A stretch of DNA of 64,000 bases, taken from assembly GCA_016125255.1 (NCBI GenBank), contig WGMD01000007.1, positions 62,001 to 126,000 on the forward strand, in the 5' to 3' direction. The first letter of the stretch is position 1. The number at the start of each line of letters is the position of its first letter. A program made the translations under genes and the position numbers. Origin of the DNA: Planctomycetota bacterium. Its GTDB lineage: Bacteria; Planctomycetota; Phycisphaerae; Phycisphaerales; Zrk34. Under the pieces are notes generated by a model. It had not been told where the DNA came from. It did no database searches and saw only the letters and a program-made list of their open reading frames with translations. Below are positions 14,531 through 23,738 of the stretch, one piece after another.

Positions 14531-16033
14531 TTAGCGAGCGGGCTTGCCCGCTGCCTCTCCCGAAAACTTCGCCAGACACGCATCAATACGATCCAGCGTC
14601 TTCTTTTGCCCAAGAATGTCCAGCGTCAAATCCATCGGCGGCGTCACCGCGCTGCCGCTAAGCGCCACGCGCAGCGGCTGCGCCACCTTGCCCATCCCGA
14701 GGACGCGCGTTTCGCAGAATGTCTTGATCAGCTCGTGCGCCGCCGCCCCATTGAACGGCGACAGCGCCGCCAACTCCTCACGAAACGCCTTGAGCAACGT
14801 CAGACCTTCGCCGTCGCCCTTGAGCAGATTCTTTTCGACCGCCTTCGGATCGAAATCGCTGATCGCCTCCGCCACGAAAAACGCCGCCATGTCGCACGCT
14901 TCGCTGAACACGCGCGTCCGCTCGTGATACGCCCCGGCGAGCTTCACGAACGCCGCCGCATCGAGCGCCGCCGCGAAGTCGGGCCGATAGGTTTCACACC
15001 ATGCACGCCACGCCGCCGCGAACTCGTTGACGCTCATCGCGCGAATCGTATCGGCGTTGAAACTGATGAGTTTTTCCCGATCGAACCGCGCGTTCTTCTT
15101 ACCCACGCGATCAAAATCGAAATGTTCACTCAGAAACACATTGTCAAACTTCTCAATATCATTGCCCGGATTCCACCCGAGCAGCGCCAGATAATTGCAC
15201 AAAACCTGCGGCAGATAGCCGCTTTTCTGAAAGTCCGCCACATCGATTTCAGGCAGCGCGAGATTGAGTTCCTTCGCGATCGCCAAGGCGATTTCGATGT
15301 CGTCGGATTCCTTATTCATAAAAGCGTTCAAAGCGGAGGGGTCGAGACGGGGGGACTTAAGTCCCCCCGCCTGTGCCGCCGCGCGGGCGGCTTTCGCTTT
15401 GTCGCGTTTGGACATCTTGGAGCCGTCGGGGTTGAAGATGAGCGGGATGTGGGCGTATTTGGGGGAGGGGTAGCCAAGGGCCTGTTGCAGCGCGACGTGT
15501 TTGGGGGAGTTGGACAGGTGTTCCTGACCGCGGATGACGTGGGTCACGCCCATGTCGAAGTCGTCGACGACGACGGCGAAGTGGTATGTGGGGAAGCCGT
15601 CGCGTTTGCGGATGACGAAGTCTTCCGTCTGCCCGGCGGGGATGCGCACTTCGCCGAGCACTTCGTCGATGACGACGATGTCGTGATCGGGCATGCGAAA
15701 CCGCACAGCCCCGTCATCTTCGTACGCCCGGCCGGCGTCGATCAATTTCGCAAGCGCGGCATTGTAAAGATCGAGGCGGCGCGACTGGCGGGGCTCGGCG
15801 CCCATGTTGTCCCAGTCGAGGCCGAGCCATGCCAGGTCATCGAGAATGGCGCGCTCGGCGGATTCGCTGGAGCGGACCTGATCGGTGTCTTCGATGCGGA
15901 GGAGGAATTTGCCGCCGAAGTGACGGGCGTAAGCCCAGTTGAAGAGCGCGGTGCGGGCGCCGCCGACGTGCAGATGTCCGGTCGGTGAGGGCGCGAAGCG
16001 TGTAACGACTTGTCCGGGGGTCGGTGAAGGCAT
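14531..16033 (-). CDS. gltX: Glutamate-tRNA ligase with an in-frame palindromic insertion
   Basis: Class I aminoacyl-tRNA synthetase that charges tRNA-Glu (500 aa). HIGH-type motif: FAPSPTGHLHVGGARTALFN. KMSKS-type motif: NPDGSKMSKRDKAK. A linker of about 70 aa follows the KMSKR loop, as in planctomycete homologues. Inside it, residues 221-229 (GGLKSPRLD) are encoded by a perfect CG-rich palindrome (15346-15372) also found twice in valS and once in the valS leader. The rest, including the anticodon-binding C-terminal domain (HELIKTFCETRVLGMG and SGSAVTPPMDLTL), looks normal, so the enzyme is probably active. The EVE gene follows directly. Confidence 0.96.
   Translation of the reverse strand: MPSPTPGQVVTRFAPSPTGHLHVGGARTALFNWAYARHFGGKFLLRIEDTDQVRSSESAERAILDDLAWLGLDWDNMGAEPRQSRRLDLYNAALAKLIDAGRAYEDDGAVRFRMPDHDIVVIDEVLGEVRIPAGQTEDFVIRKRDGFPTYHFAVVVDDFDMGVTHVIRGQEHLSNSPKHVALQQALGYPSPKYAHIPLIFNPDGSKMSKRDKAKAARAAAQAGGLKSPRLDPSALNAFMNKESDDIEIALAIAKELNLALPEIDVADFQKSGYLPQVLCNYLALLGWNPGNDIEKFDNVFLSEHFDFDRVGKKNARFDREKLISFNADTIRAMSVNEFAAAWRAWCETYRPDFAAALDAAAFVKLAGAYHERTRVFSEACDMAAFFVAEAISDFDPKAVEKNLLKGDGEGLTLLKAFREELAALSPFNGAAAHELIKTFCETRVLGMGKVAQPLRVALSGSAVTPPMDLTLDILGQKKTLDRIDACLAKFSGEAAGKPAR
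15346..15372. repeat. In-frame palindromic element (PE-1) inside gltX
   Basis: Perfect palindrome with half-site CGGGGGGACTT, read in frame as GGLKSPRL. Same element at 48269-48294, 50529-50555 and 51253-51280. Confidence 0.9.
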
Positions 16034-16102
16034 GAGGGGCGATTGTAGCGGATGGATCAGCCCCCGTCCCGTTTCAGAAGCGCCATGGCGCCGCTTCCGG
16101 GG

Positions 16103-16540
16103 TCAGCCCTCGACGATTTCCAGGCGTTTCATGGCTTCGCGCTTGCCCAGGCCGCGCACGGCGACCCACTGCGCGAGCTGCTTCTGCCGGGGCTTGGACT
16201 TGCCGGCTTCCCAGTTATAGATCGTCAAGCCGGTCACGCCGACCAGCTTGCCGTAGTCGGCGGCGGAGATGCCCAGCTTGTCGCGATGGGACTTGACCCA
16301 CTTGGGGCTGAAGCGGGCGCCTTCGGCGAGCTTGGCGGAAGGCGTGCGGACAATGCGGCGTTTTTCCTGACGCTCCAGAAAGCTCACCTGCCGGGTAAGC
16401 GACGCGACCTGGCGCTTCAGTTCGGCGATGCCGCGCCGGTGCTGGGCGGACAACTTCTTGAGCTGCGCCGTTTCGGACTTGAGCACGCGCTTGGATTGTT
16501 TGCGGATTTCCTCTTTGAGCAGGCCAGCGATATTTGCCAT
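16103..16540 (-). CDS. Helix-turn-helix (XRE-like) protein with N-terminal coiled coil
   Basis: 145 aa. Residues 1-65 are rich in Lys, Arg and Glu with heptad spacing (KEEIRKQSKRVLKSETAQLK, SLTRQVSFLERQEKRR), suggesting a coiled coil. Residues about 85-140 (SPKWVKSHRDKLGISAADYG, KLVGVTGLTIYNWEAGKSKP) form an XRE-type HTH whose recognition helix includes TIYNWE. Probably a DNA-binding dimer; targets unknown. ATG at 16540 is preceded by GAGAGGAA. It is monocistronic, or last in a run behind glnS on the same strand. Confidence 0.78.
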   Translation of the reverse strand: MANIAGLLKEEIRKQSKRVLKSETAQLKKLSAQHRRGIAELKRQVASLTRQVSFLERQEKRRIVRTPSAKLAEGARFSPKWVKSHRDKLGISAADYGKLVGVTGLTIYNWEAGKSKPRQKQLAQWVAVRGLGKREAMKRLEIVEG

Positions 16541-16702
16541 GGGGCTGTTCCTCTCCCGGAGTTTGGTTTTTGTGGTCCGTTATCGTAGCAGGCCCATCGA
16601 TGTGGGCAAGTCAAGTGTGATAGATGAATACCTCTTAAATCGAGCAAAAGGCCCGAATTTGAGATTAACGCAAGAAATCTACGTTCGCGCGGCCAGCCCG
16701 GT

Positions 16703-18385
<1,683 letters not shown>

Positions 18386-18428
18386 GGGGAAACTCGAAAC
18401 GCGATGGTCGTGAGGCGAAATCCGGAAG

Positions 18429-18458
18429 AAGCGCGGGGCGTTGCCCCGCCGCTAAACG
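18429..18458. repeat. Intercistronic palindromic repeat (family A), copy 2
   Basis: AAGCGCGGGGCGTTGCCCCG followed by CCGCTAAACG, nearly identical to 60937-60966 and the reverse complement of 1945-1974. Lies between the S1-domain gene and glnS. Confidence 0.85.
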
Positions 18459-18482
18459 TGGATCGTGATGGGTATTTTGCAG

Positions 18483-19754
18483 TTACCCGATGCCGCCTTT
18501 TTGGCCGGAGGAGTTGGAGAATTTGCTCAGTAGGGCGCCGAGGGATTCGCCGGTGCGCGCCTTTTTGGTGTCCTTGACGACGTATTTGGCGAGGTCTTCC
18601 TTGCTGGTCGTTTCGGTGGTGTTGTGGACATCCTTGGCGGTCAGGGCGCGAATGGACAAACCGATGCGATGCTTGCGCGGGTCGACTTCGGTGATGCGGG
18701 CGGTGACCTGCTGGCCGACTTTGACGGCCTGTTCGACCCGGTCGACGCGCTGATCGGAAAGCTGGCTGATATGGATCAGGCCTTCGACGCCCGGCTCGAG
18801 CTCGACGAAGGCGCCGAAGGCGGCGAGGCGGGTGACGGTGCCGGTCAGGTCAGCGCCCTGGGCGTAGCGGGCTTCGATGCCCTGCCACGGATCGGGGCCC
18901 GCCTCCTTGATGCTCAGCGAGATGCGATCGCCCTCTTCAGAGACCTTGAGCACTTTGACGGTGACTTTCTGCCCGACGCTGAGCACATCGGCGGGATTCT
19001 CGATGCGCTGATAGCTGATGTCGGAGACATGCACGAGGCCGTCCACGCCCGGGACGAGTTCGACAAATGCGCCGAAGTTCTGCACGCGGCGGACGACGCC
19101 TTCGCGCGTCTCGCCGATCTGAATCGTCTTGACAAGCTCCTTGCGGTTGGCGGCTTCCTCGACTTCAAGCACCGCGCGACGGGAGAGCACGATGCGCTTG
19201 CGCTTGCGGTCAAGTTCCATGACCTTGCAGCGGAGTTTCTTGTTGACGTAAGGCGTCAGATCCTCGACGCGGCCGAGCTCGATCTGGCTCACGGGCATGA
19301 ACGCCCGCTGATTGGCGACCTTCAGTTCGAGCCCGCCGGTGTTCATGCCGACGACCATCGCGTCGATGATCTGATCCTTGGCGAGGGTCTTCCAGTCGGC
19401 CTTGCCGGCACCGCCGGGGATGAGCAGGCGGAGGAGGCCTTCGCCGGGGATGACTGAGTCGACGATGAACTCGATGCGATCGCCGACGCGGGGTTTTTTG
19501 TGGAACTGATCGAGGGCGCAGACGCCTTGTTCCTTGGCGCTGAACTCGACGTAGACTTCGTTGTCGCGGATGCCGGCGACGGTGCCGAAGCGGGCGCGCG
19601 GGTCGGCTTCGTCCTCGGGGACGGCGGCGGACTTGCGGGGAGGGGCGTCCGCCTGCATGAGTTCTTCGATGGTCTGATCGCCCAGCGCGTCGGCAATCTC
19701 TTTTTCGAGCTGCGCATCGAGCGGGGTGGGCGACGATGAGGATGACTCGGTCAT
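18483..19754 (-). CDS. S1 RNA-binding domain protein (ribosomal protein S1-like)
   Basis: 423 aa with an acidic N-terminus and four S1-type OB folds at about residues 57-115, 128-200, 215-288 and 302-373. Repeats 3 and 4 are canonical: GVVRRVQNFGAFVELVPGVD then GLVHVSDIS, and GTVTRLAAFGAFVELEPGVE then GLIHISQLS. Length and domain number are lower than E. coli S1 (six domains) but normal for this kind of S1 homologue. It probably helps mRNA bind the ribosome, which fits the many starts in this window without Shine-Dalgarno. Whether it is the only S1 in the genome is unknown. Confidence 0.88.
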   Translation of the reverse strand: MTESSSSSPTPLDAQLEKEIADALGDQTIEELMQADAPPRKSAAVPEDEADPRARFGTVAGIRDNEVYVEFSAKEQGVCALDQFHKKPRVGDRIEFIVDSVIPGEGLLRLLIPGGAGKADWKTLAKDQIIDAMVVGMNTGGLELKVANQRAFMPVSQIELGRVEDLTPYVNKKLRCKVMELDRKRKRIVLSRRAVLEVEEAANRKELVKTIQIGETREGVVRRVQNFGAFVELVPGVDGLVHVSDISYQRIENPADVLSVGQKVTVKVLKVSEEGDRISLSIKEAGPDPWQGIEARYAQGADLTGTVTRLAAFGAFVELEPGVEGLIHISQLSDQRVDRVEQAVKVGQQVTARITEVDPRKHRIGLSIRALTAKDVHNTTETTSKEDLAKYVVKDTKKARTGESLGALLSKFSNSSGQKGGIG

Positions 19755-19899
19755 GGGTCGTTGCGTTCCTGTAGGGATACCTCGGGGCGCGTTTCAAGGC
19801 GCATAGACGAGCCATATCTTACCCCGGATCGGCCCAATTCACCAAGCGGCGGGCGATCGGGCGGATGCGGTAGGACAGGAATGCGAAGAAAAGGCGGAT

Positions 19900-20073
19900 T
19901 CAGCGCGGGCGTTTGCCGCCGATGGTCAGGTTCATGGGTCGGGAGACGGTGGGCTTTTTCGGCGCTTCGTCCTCGCAGCAGCCGCGCTTGCCGCGGACCT
20001 TGCGCCAGGCCAGATAACCGAGGTATCCGGCGGCGGCGAGGACGACGAGACTGACAACGAGGTTGTCGAGCAT
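19900..20073 (-). CDS. FeoB-associated Cys-rich membrane protein
   Basis: 57-aa single-span protein starting MLDNLVVSLVVLAAAGYLGY, then a basic stretch (RKVRGKRG), then CCEDE. This matches the FeoB-associated family (PF12669), which usually follows feoB. It begins 8 bp after the feoB stop and closes the feo operon. The adjacent cysteines may bind iron or act in assembly with FeoB. Note the conserved Cys pair is CC rather than a CxxC-type cluster. Confidence 0.85.
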   Translation of the reverse strand: MLDNLVVSLVVLAAAGYLGYLAWRKVRGKRGCCEDEAPKKPTVSRPMNLTIGGKRPR

Positions 20074-20081
20074 ATGGCATT

Positions 20082-22277
20082 CTAGCCGAAGAGCGCCGTG
20101 CCGATCTGATATGTCGCCACGGCTCCGATCCATGCCAGCACCGTCATGTACACGAACACGAACAGCGACCATTTCCACGCCGACTCGCGCGCGATGACGG
20201 CGAGCGTCGCGCCGCATTGCATGCACAGGGCGAAGAAGACCATGATGGCGAAGCTGACGACGGGTGTGAACACGGCCCGGCCGTCGGGCCATTTGGAATC
20301 CGCCATGACCTTTCGCAGATTCTCCGAGTCCTCATCGACGTCGCCGCCCTGCTGATAGAGGATGCCGAGCGTGGCGATGATCGTTTCGCGGGCGGGGAAG
20401 CTGGACAGGACGCCGACGGTAATCTTCCAGTCAAAACCCGCCGGCGCGAAAATCGGCTGCACGATTTTGCCCATGCGGCCCATGTAGCTCTGCTCCAGGT
20501 ACGCCGCGTCCAGATCGTCCGCCAACTCGCCGTCGATCAGCTTGTCGGCGTCGGCGCTGGACACATGATGCTCGGCGGCGATCCGCTGCACGAGATCGGC
20601 GCGCACCGAATCGGGGCGGGGGAAGTACGTCAGCGCCCAGATGATGACGGTCATGGCGAGAATGATGGTGCCGGCGCGGAGAAGAAATTCGCGGGCGCGA
20701 ATCCACATGCGCCAAAGCACATCCGCCATCGCCGGGACACGATACGGCGGCATCTCCATCACGAACGTCGACGCCCGGCCCTTGAACACGAGCTTGTTGA
20801 GCACGAAGGCGATCGGCAGCGCGACGATCAGGCCCACGAAATGCATGACGAACAGGGCGAAACTCGCCCAGAAGGCGCCGTACTTGGGTTCGATGAACGC
20901 GCCGATGAGCAGGATATAGACGGGCAGTCGCGCGGAGCAGCTCATCAGCGGCGCGATGAGGATCGTGGTGAGCCGGGCTTTGGGGTCTTCGATGGTGCGC
21001 GTCGCCATCACGCCGGGGATGGCGCACGCGTAGCTGGACAACATGGGCACGAAGCTTTTTCCGCTCAGGCCGCACCAACTGAAGAGTTTGTCCATCAGGA
21101 AGGCGGCTCGGGCCATGTAGCCGGTGTCTTCGAGGAGGGAGATGAAAAAGAAAAGGATGAGGATTTGCGGGAGAAACACGAGGACGCCGCCGACGCCGGC
21201 GATGATGCCGTCGGCGACGAGGTCGGCGAGGACGGGCGTGCCGGCGAGCGCCTGGCGCGCCCAGTCGCTGAGCACGGAGAAGCCCGCGTCGATCATGTCC
21301 ATGAACGGGGCGGCGAAGCTGTAGATGGACCAGAAGACGAAGTACATCACGGCGATGAAGACGACGAGCCCGGCGATGCGATGCGTCAGAATCTGATCGA
21401 TCGATTCGGTGCGCGTCACGGGGCGCTCGGTTGGATGATGCACGGCGTCTTCAAGCTGCTCCGCGAGGTAGCCGTAGCGCAGGATCGACTCGGCGTGCAG
21501 CGTTTCGAGATGGGCCTGGTGCAGAAGTTCGTGCGCCGAGGCGAGCGTTTTGTGCCGCGGCTCGGCGGACCAGTGCAGGCGGTCGGCGATGGACGAATCG
21601 ATGTCGAAAAGAAGGCGCAGCGCCTCGGCGCGTTCGATGGGGGTCCCGGTTTCGCGTCGCACCCCTTGAGCGATCAGGTCGGCCGCCGCCTCGACCGCCG
21701 GGGGCCAGGTCATGCGATGCGGCTTGGGCGGATGGTTCAGCGCCGCCGCGATCGCGGCGCGCAGCTCCGTCACGCCCTCGTTGCGATTTCCCACCGTCGG
21801 GATCACCGGGACGCCCAGCCGTTCGGACAGGAGCGGCAGGTCGAGCGTGATGTGCTGCTCCTTCGCGGCGTCGATCATGTTGAGAGCGACGACAATCGGC
21901 AAGCCCGTGTCGGCGACCTGCGAGGCGAGGAAGAGATTGCGGATCAGGTTCGTCGCATCGACGACGCAGACGACCAGGTCGGGGCGTCGCATGCCCGATA
22001 GATGACCGGTCAGAGCATCGATGACGACGCGTTCGTCGGCGGAGATGGCGGCGAGACTGTACGTGCCGGGCAGGTCGATGATCGTGACGGTCTGATCGCC
22101 GCATCGGGCGGAGCCGGATTTCTTTTCGACGGTCACGCCGGGGTAGTTGCCGACGCGCTGGCGTGCGCCGGTGAGGCGATTGAAGAGCGTGCTTTTGCCG
22201 GTGTTGGGATTGCCGACGAGGACGACCTCGGCGTGGTCGGTGTGAGTGAGCGGCGGTTGGGGAGAGGCGGTGGTCAC
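20082..22277 (-). CDS. feoB: Ferrous iron transport protein B
   Basis: 731-aa inner-membrane Fe(II) transporter with an N-terminal GTPase. G1 is VVLVGNPNTGKSTLFNRLTG, G2 the NYPGVTVEK region, G3 IIDLPGTYSLAA, and G4 the ALNMID region. The membrane part contains two Gate motifs (PMLSSYACAIPGVMATR and FPARETIIATLGILY, with conserved Cys and Ser). The start is GTG at 22277, since no ATG precedes the G domain; CGGAA upstream is a weak ribosome site. It lies after two feoA-type genes and before the small Cys-rich gene. Confidence 0.97.
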   Translation of the reverse strand: MTTASPQPPLTHTDHAEVVLVGNPNTGKSTLFNRLTGARQRVGNYPGVTVEKKSGSARCGDQTVTIIDLPGTYSLAAISADERVVIDALTGHLSGMRRPDLVVCVVDATNLIRNLFLASQVADTGLPIVVALNMIDAAKEQHITLDLPLLSERLGVPVIPTVGNRNEGVTELRAAIAAALNHPPKPHRMTWPPAVEAAADLIAQGVRRETGTPIERAEALRLLFDIDSSIADRLHWSAEPRHKTLASAHELLHQAHLETLHAESILRYGYLAEQLEDAVHHPTERPVTRTESIDQILTHRIAGLVVFIAVMYFVFWSIYSFAAPFMDMIDAGFSVLSDWARQALAGTPVLADLVADGIIAGVGGVLVFLPQILILFFFISLLEDTGYMARAAFLMDKLFSWCGLSGKSFVPMLSSYACAIPGVMATRTIEDPKARLTTILIAPLMSCSARLPVYILLIGAFIEPKYGAFWASFALFVMHFVGLIVALPIAFVLNKLVFKGRASTFVMEMPPYRVPAMADVLWRMWIRAREFLLRAGTIILAMTVIIWALTYFPRPDSVRADLVQRIAAEHHVSSADADKLIDGELADDLDAAYLEQSYMGRMGKIVQPIFAPAGFDWKITVGVLSSFPARETIIATLGILYQQGGDVDEDSENLRKVMADSKWPDGRAVFTPVVSFAIMVFFALCMQCGATLAVIARESAWKWSLFVFVYMTVLAWIGAVATYQIGTALFG

Positions 22278-22305
22278 GATCGATTCCGTTTGTCGTGCGG
22301 GAAAG

Positions 22306-22530
22306 TCAGAGGGGTGTGACCGCCAGTGCGGCGGCTTCGACGCGACGCAGACTCACGCGCGAGCCGCGCAGTTCAACCGTCAGCGGATCACCGAGCGGGG
22401 CGACGGCGATGACCTTGAAGCTCGATCCGGGCAGGAGTCCCATGGCGAGCAGGCGCTGCGTCAAAACGCCATCGCCGTCGACTTTGTCGATGCGTCCCGA
22501 TTGACCGGTCTTCATTTGATCGAGCGTCAT
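22306..22530 (-). CDS. feoA: FeoA-type iron transport protein (proximal to feoB)
   Basis: 74-aa SH3-like protein. TLDQMKTGQSGRIDKVDG followed by RLLAMGLLPGSSFKVIAVAP and DPLTVELRGSRVSLRRVEA is a complete FeoA domain. ATG at 22530 is preferred; a GTG 3 bp upstream is possible. FeoA is thought to bind the FeoB cytoplasmic domain and stimulate uptake. It starts 10 bp after the stop of another FeoA-type gene. Confidence 0.92.
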   Translation of the reverse strand: MTLDQMKTGQSGRIDKVDGDGVLTQRLLAMGLLPGSSFKVIAVAPLGDPLTVELRGSRVSLRRVEAAALAVTPL

Positions 22531-22540
22531 CACCGATGGC

Positions 22541-22825
22541 TCATCGGCGCTGCGACTTAGCGCCGGGACAGTCGGGGCGATAACACGCCGACGCGGCCGG
22601 CTGACCGCAGTGACAGATCTTCACACCCGCCAGCGCACTGCGGGACAGCGCCAGGCAGCAACCGTCGAAACGGATCATCACCGGGTCGTGATTAGTCATG
22701 ACCTCCACGATCGTCCCCTCGCGCAGCCCCATGCGACGCAGATCGCGAGCGCACTGCGGCTCGGAGGCCATGCAGAGAATCTGCCCCCGTGTCCCGCGTT
22801 TGGCTGTCTGAAGCGAATCGAGCAT
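22541..22825 (-). CDS. Second FeoA-domain protein with Cys-rich tail
   Basis: 94 aa. The FeoA core includes GTRGQILCMASEPQCARDLR, RMGLREGTIVEVMTNHDPVM, and RFDGCCLALSRSALAGV. The C-terminus HCGQPAASACYRPDCPGAK adds extra cysteines and a histidine not found in plain FeoA. First gene of the feo operon. The cysteine-rich tail might sense or hand over iron, which is speculative. Tandem feoA genes before feoB are known in several phyla. Confidence 0.85.
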   Translation of the reverse strand: MLDSLQTAKRGTRGQILCMASEPQCARDLRRMGLREGTIVEVMTNHDPVMIRFDGCCLALSRSALAGVKICHCGQPAASACYRPDCPGAKSQRR

Positions 22826-22848
22826 GGGGTCGGAACCTTGTATCGCTG

Positions 22849-22865
22849 TTGAGAAGCAGTCTCAA
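22849..22865. promoter_or_regulatory. Candidate Fur-type operator upstream of the feo operon
   Basis: TTGAGAAGCAGTCTCAA has perfect 6-bp arms and resembles the core TTGAGAAT...ATTCTCAA of many Fur boxes. It lies 24-40 bp upstream of the first feo start codon. Regulation by iron is inferred, not shown. Confidence 0.45.
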
Positions 22866-22917
22866 CTGCAAGGAATCTTAAGCTTGGCGGAGCCAGCCGT
22901 CAAGCGGTCGAGGCACC

Positions 22918-22943
22918 ATTTTAAGACAAGATTGTCTAAAATT
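22918..22943. promoter_or_regulatory. AT-rich imperfect palindrome between feo and nuoB
   Basis: TTTTAAGACA and TGTCTAAAA arms around a short centre. It resembles DtxR/MntR-family operators (TTTAGACA type) and stands out as AT-rich. It is about 93 bp from the feo start and 120 bp from the nuoB start. Confidence 0.4.
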
Positions 22944-22997
22944 GCAAGTCCCTCCGCGTGGAAGGCCGATGAGGGTTTCGGTGAGTTAAACGGGCAT

Positions 22998-23025
22998 TTG
23001 GCAGTCCCGATTGCATCGGTATAAT
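22998..23025 (+). promoter_or_regulatory. Sigma-70-type promoter of nuoB
   Basis: -35 TTGGCA (5/6), 16-bp spacer, perfect -10 TATAAT. Predicted transcription start about 23032, leaving a leader of about 32 nt before ATG 23064. Confidence 0.65.
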
Positions 23026-23027
23026 GC

Positions 23028-23045
23028 TTGTGACGTTTATCACAA
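23028..23045. promoter_or_regulatory. CRP/FNR-family operator overlapping the nuoB transcription start
   Basis: TTGTGACGTTTATCACAA, a perfect palindrome in both arms with the exact TGTGA-N6-TCACA pattern of CRP sites. It covers the predicted +1, so binding would probably repress. Confidence 0.55.
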
Positions 23046-23063
23046 TGTGCTTTGGAGTGACCG

Positions 23064-23624
23064 ATGGGCATTGAACTGGCCGCCGACAATTTCATCACCA
23101 CGCAGTTGCGGGCGGTCGTGAACTGGGCCCGGCGCTCGAGCATGTGGCCCCTGCCGTTCGCCACGGCCTGCTGCGGCATCGAGTTCATGGCCACCGCGTG
23201 CAGCCGGACCGACCTCGCCCGCTTCGGTGCGGAAGTCGCACGATTCTCCCCGCGTCAGGCCGACATGCTCGTGGTCGCCGGCCGCGTGAGCGTCAAGATG
23301 ATGCCCGTCCTGCAGCGCATCTACGAACAGATGACCGAGCCCAAGTGGGTGATCTCCATGGGTGCCTGCGCCTCGACCGGCGGCGTGTTCGACACCTACG
23401 CCGTCGTGCAGGGCATCGACCAGTACATCCCCGTCGACGTCTATGTGCCCGGCTGCCCGCCCCGTCCCGAAACGCTCATGGAGGGCATCATGACCCTACA
23501 GCGCATCGTCGACGAAGACGGTCTGCCCCCGCGCGGCGGCAAACGCCGCCCGCTCCAAATCGCCATTCAGCCCACGCACGAAGTCCGCCCTCAACCGGTC
23601 CCGCTCACCGTCGGCACGACCTGA
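23064..23624 (+). CDS. nuoB: NADH-quinone oxidoreductase subunit B (lone copy)
   Basis: 186-aa subunit carrying the N2 [4Fe-4S] cluster near the quinone site. Ligand motifs are intact: FATACCGIEFM (tandem Cys), ISMGACASTGG and YVPGCPPRPETLMEGI. ATG at 23064 is preceded by GGAG. It is on the plus strand, about 20 kb from nuoJKL, and has its own promoter and operator. It may be the only nuoB, split from the main cluster, or an extra paralogue; the window cannot decide. The C-terminal tail (RGGKRRPLQIAIQPTHEV) is longer than in minimal NuoB. Confidence 0.93.
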   Translation: MGIELAADNFITTQLRAVVNWARRSSMWPLPFATACCGIEFMATACSRTDLARFGAEVARFSPRQADMLVVAGRVSVKMMPVLQRIYEQMTEPKWVISMGACASTGGVFDTYAVVQGIDQYIPVDVYVPGCPPRPETLMEGIMTLQRIVDEDGLPPRGGKRRPLQIAIQPTHEVRPQPVPLTVGTT

Positions 23625-23738
23625 GCGAACTAACCGACAATCCGACGGTCGAGATCTTCCGGGGGGTCACGCGAATCGTCGATCGTGAAACGTCGTCGTT
23701 TTGCTTGATGTTCAACAGAGTCAGGGAATCACAACCGC

